This document shows positions 62,371 through 64,000 of a stretch of 64,000 nucleotides of DNA, piece by piece; position 1 is the stretch's first letter, and each line of letters begins with the position of its first letter. A model generated the notes under the pieces. The model searched no databases. It was not told the DNA's origin and saw only the letters and a program-made list of their open reading frames with translations. Source of the DNA: Zhengitettix transpicula (lineage: Eukaryota > Arthropoda > Insecta > Orthoptera > Tetrigidae); assembly GCA_037074705.1 (NCBI GenBank), contig CM073595.1:69736139-69800138 (forward strand), written 5' to 3'. The position numbers were made by a program, and so were the translations under genes.

Positions 62371-64000
62371 CTATTTTATTTATTAGAAAAATCGCGTTGT
62401 ATGGAATAGAATGTAAAAGCGGGGTGAATAGAATTATAAAACATTAAATATGTGAAGATGCTATTACTGAGGGAAATAGATAGGCAGGTCAATTTCTTGG
62501 GCAACCACGCTGATTAAATACAATGTGGAGCTCTGAACACAAAAATTCGTTATCCCGAATAAAAGCAACAATCAAAAATGATTCCTGAAAATCATGATAA
62601 CAGTTCACAGGGACAATCTAGTAATTTTAGGATATTACCCGATTATATTTTCAAAATAGTTTAAATTAAGTGACCATTTTAAGTGACATTTTAAAAATAT
62701 ATTATTCAAAAGAGCGACGTTGTTTTTTACATTTTATGAAGAAGAAAGTTGTAATATACTCTGTTACCATAGAATCAACATTAACAACCTGATGAAAGTA
62801 CAAAATTTACAAAAACGACGTCGAATAAAATATATTAAAAATTTATGTTATAATGACCTAATTTATCTTATTAATAAAAAATAGACGTAACATAAAATAT
62901 TAGTTTTTTAAAAAACTCTAATATTAATTTTATCAGTTTTTGGAGACAAATTCATAACAAAAGTGTCATTTTGACTCACAAATAACCTGTATAATATAAT
63001 TAATCCATCAAGATACGATAATATATTTAATACCAAATAATGACAATTAATTAAACTTTTAGTCTGTTCTGAAAATAAAACCAATCGAAATGTAAAATTT
63101 AATTCTGCCTTCCGCGTGACACTTCAGTGGACTATAATGACAACTTACTATTGGTGCAGGGAATTTCGGAAACATTTTTTTTGCACGTCTTCAGGTGCAC
63201 AAATATCAAAAAAAATTCTCGACAATATTTTAGTCAATTGTTAATATTACAAGATATAAACATTTTGTTAAGCTGAATTTCACGCATCTAAATAGATTAT
63301 TTTTGCACACCTGAAAAGGTTCCAAAACAAAGTGCTATTTATATTTTTTAAAGTATTTCTGACAAGTCCGCCGGTTCAATTTAAGTCAGATAAATATAAC
63401 TTAAAATTGACTGCATTATATATGTTAATAATATTCGTGGTTCGAAATTGTAGAGAACGTCGAGACTGGTAAGAGATTCACAGCCAGGTCTTTAATTGGA
63501 TAGAATTCTACCAAAATGCATGAGGCTGTTTGGTATTTTGATGTTTTGCTATGACATGTTTGTTCATTATCTCAAATAACTTAGAATTAAATTTATTAAT
63601 ATTCGCCGGACATCGGTTCAAATGCGACATAAAAAGAACAATAAATGCTTTATTGCTGTATAAAACAGGGAAACAATAGTTTATGACGCGAGATAATCGG
63701 AAAGGGGCAAAGGATAGACTGCACGCATTACACTAATCTAAGAACTGGAAAGAAAGGAAAAATCGTATGCGGACTCCCTTTGTTTCTTCTCAACTGTATA
63801 AAAACACAACCAAATTTCAGACTAACATGTTTTTAAATATATCACCGAATAAATGGAATACGATATTATTTATTTGCGTTTGTATTTTTTCTTTCACGTT
63901 CAGAGAAGTAAATATACGGCCTGTACCTTTGTGGCGTTTAAACTATACAGCAAGGTTCATAACAACGCTTAACACTTTCGACTGTTTATTTTTCCAAATG
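62371..64000. other. no gene seen
   Basis: AT-rich DNA to the window edge; presumably still intron of the gene starting at 56.4 kb. No recognisable repeat or exon. Confidence 0.4.

Noticed and set aside
1..64000. CRISPR arrays, operons, ribosome binding sites
   Set aside because: The window is eukaryotic: intron-containing genes, no direct-repeat/spacer arrays and no prokaryotic gene layout.

Overview
This is eukaryotic nuclear DNA, almost certainly from an insect. It is AT-rich, its exons are short (60-270 bp) with GT..AG introns, both complete-looking genes encode metazoan membrane-protein families, and the DNA between them is packed with decayed retroelements and DNA transposons of kinds common in arthropods. 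The high intron density and repeat load suggest an insect with a fairly large genome, perhaps a polyneopteran or hemipteran. That is inference; no diagnostic marker for the order is present.

Layout. 1-5.8 kb is repeat-rich DNA: a dispersed repeat in two opposed copies, a GC-richer repeat, a 0.5-kb inverted-repeat element and one hammerhead-ribozyme-like motif. 5.8-15.2 kb (+) holds 16 exons of a Patched/NPC1-type sterol-sensing-domain membrane protein. All splice phases agree, giving 811 residues and a stop; only the N-terminal exon(s) are missing. 15.2-40.5 kb is a long intergenic stretch with scattered repeats: a 517-bp TA-flanked MITE, the end of a Penelope-like element, a perfect 28-bp palindrome and a mariner remnant. 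40.5-52.9 kb (+) holds all eight coding exons of a ZIP metal transporter (411 aa, SLC39A8/14-like, with HNFIDG and CEEAPHELGD). Its introns carry an inverted-repeat element, two hairpins and a LINE reverse-transcriptase remnant. 53.3-55.6 kb is a graveyard of a LINE (+) and a Ty3/gypsy integrase (-). 55.8-56.6 kb is a CpG-rich block with a tandem duplication, followed by a probable first coding exon (21 codons, +) of a gene running off the right edge. 56.5-64 kb would be its first intron and contains a (GA)20 tract, an inverted pair of Penelope-type ends and another dispersed-repeat copy.

The two main genes are neighbours on the same strand, 25 kb apart. Nothing suggests joint function: one is a multi-pass RND-type lipid/sterol-handling protein, the other a divalent-metal importer. 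The most interesting non-genic signal is a recurring hammerhead-type core: CTGAAGA, a stem-loop, GAAAC, then GT plus one base, with a 3-bp flanking stem. It appears in unrelated repeats at about 2.8, 43.4-43.7 and 61.0-61.2 kb, and in decayed form beside the Penelope endonuclease at 35.0 kb and in the 2.1-2.6 kb element. Each family has its own flanking stem, and in two families the stem changes at both sides together, as expected for a self-cleaving RNA. Hammerheads are known in Penelope-like elements, so the principle is not new, but these insect copies deserve folding and cleavage tests.
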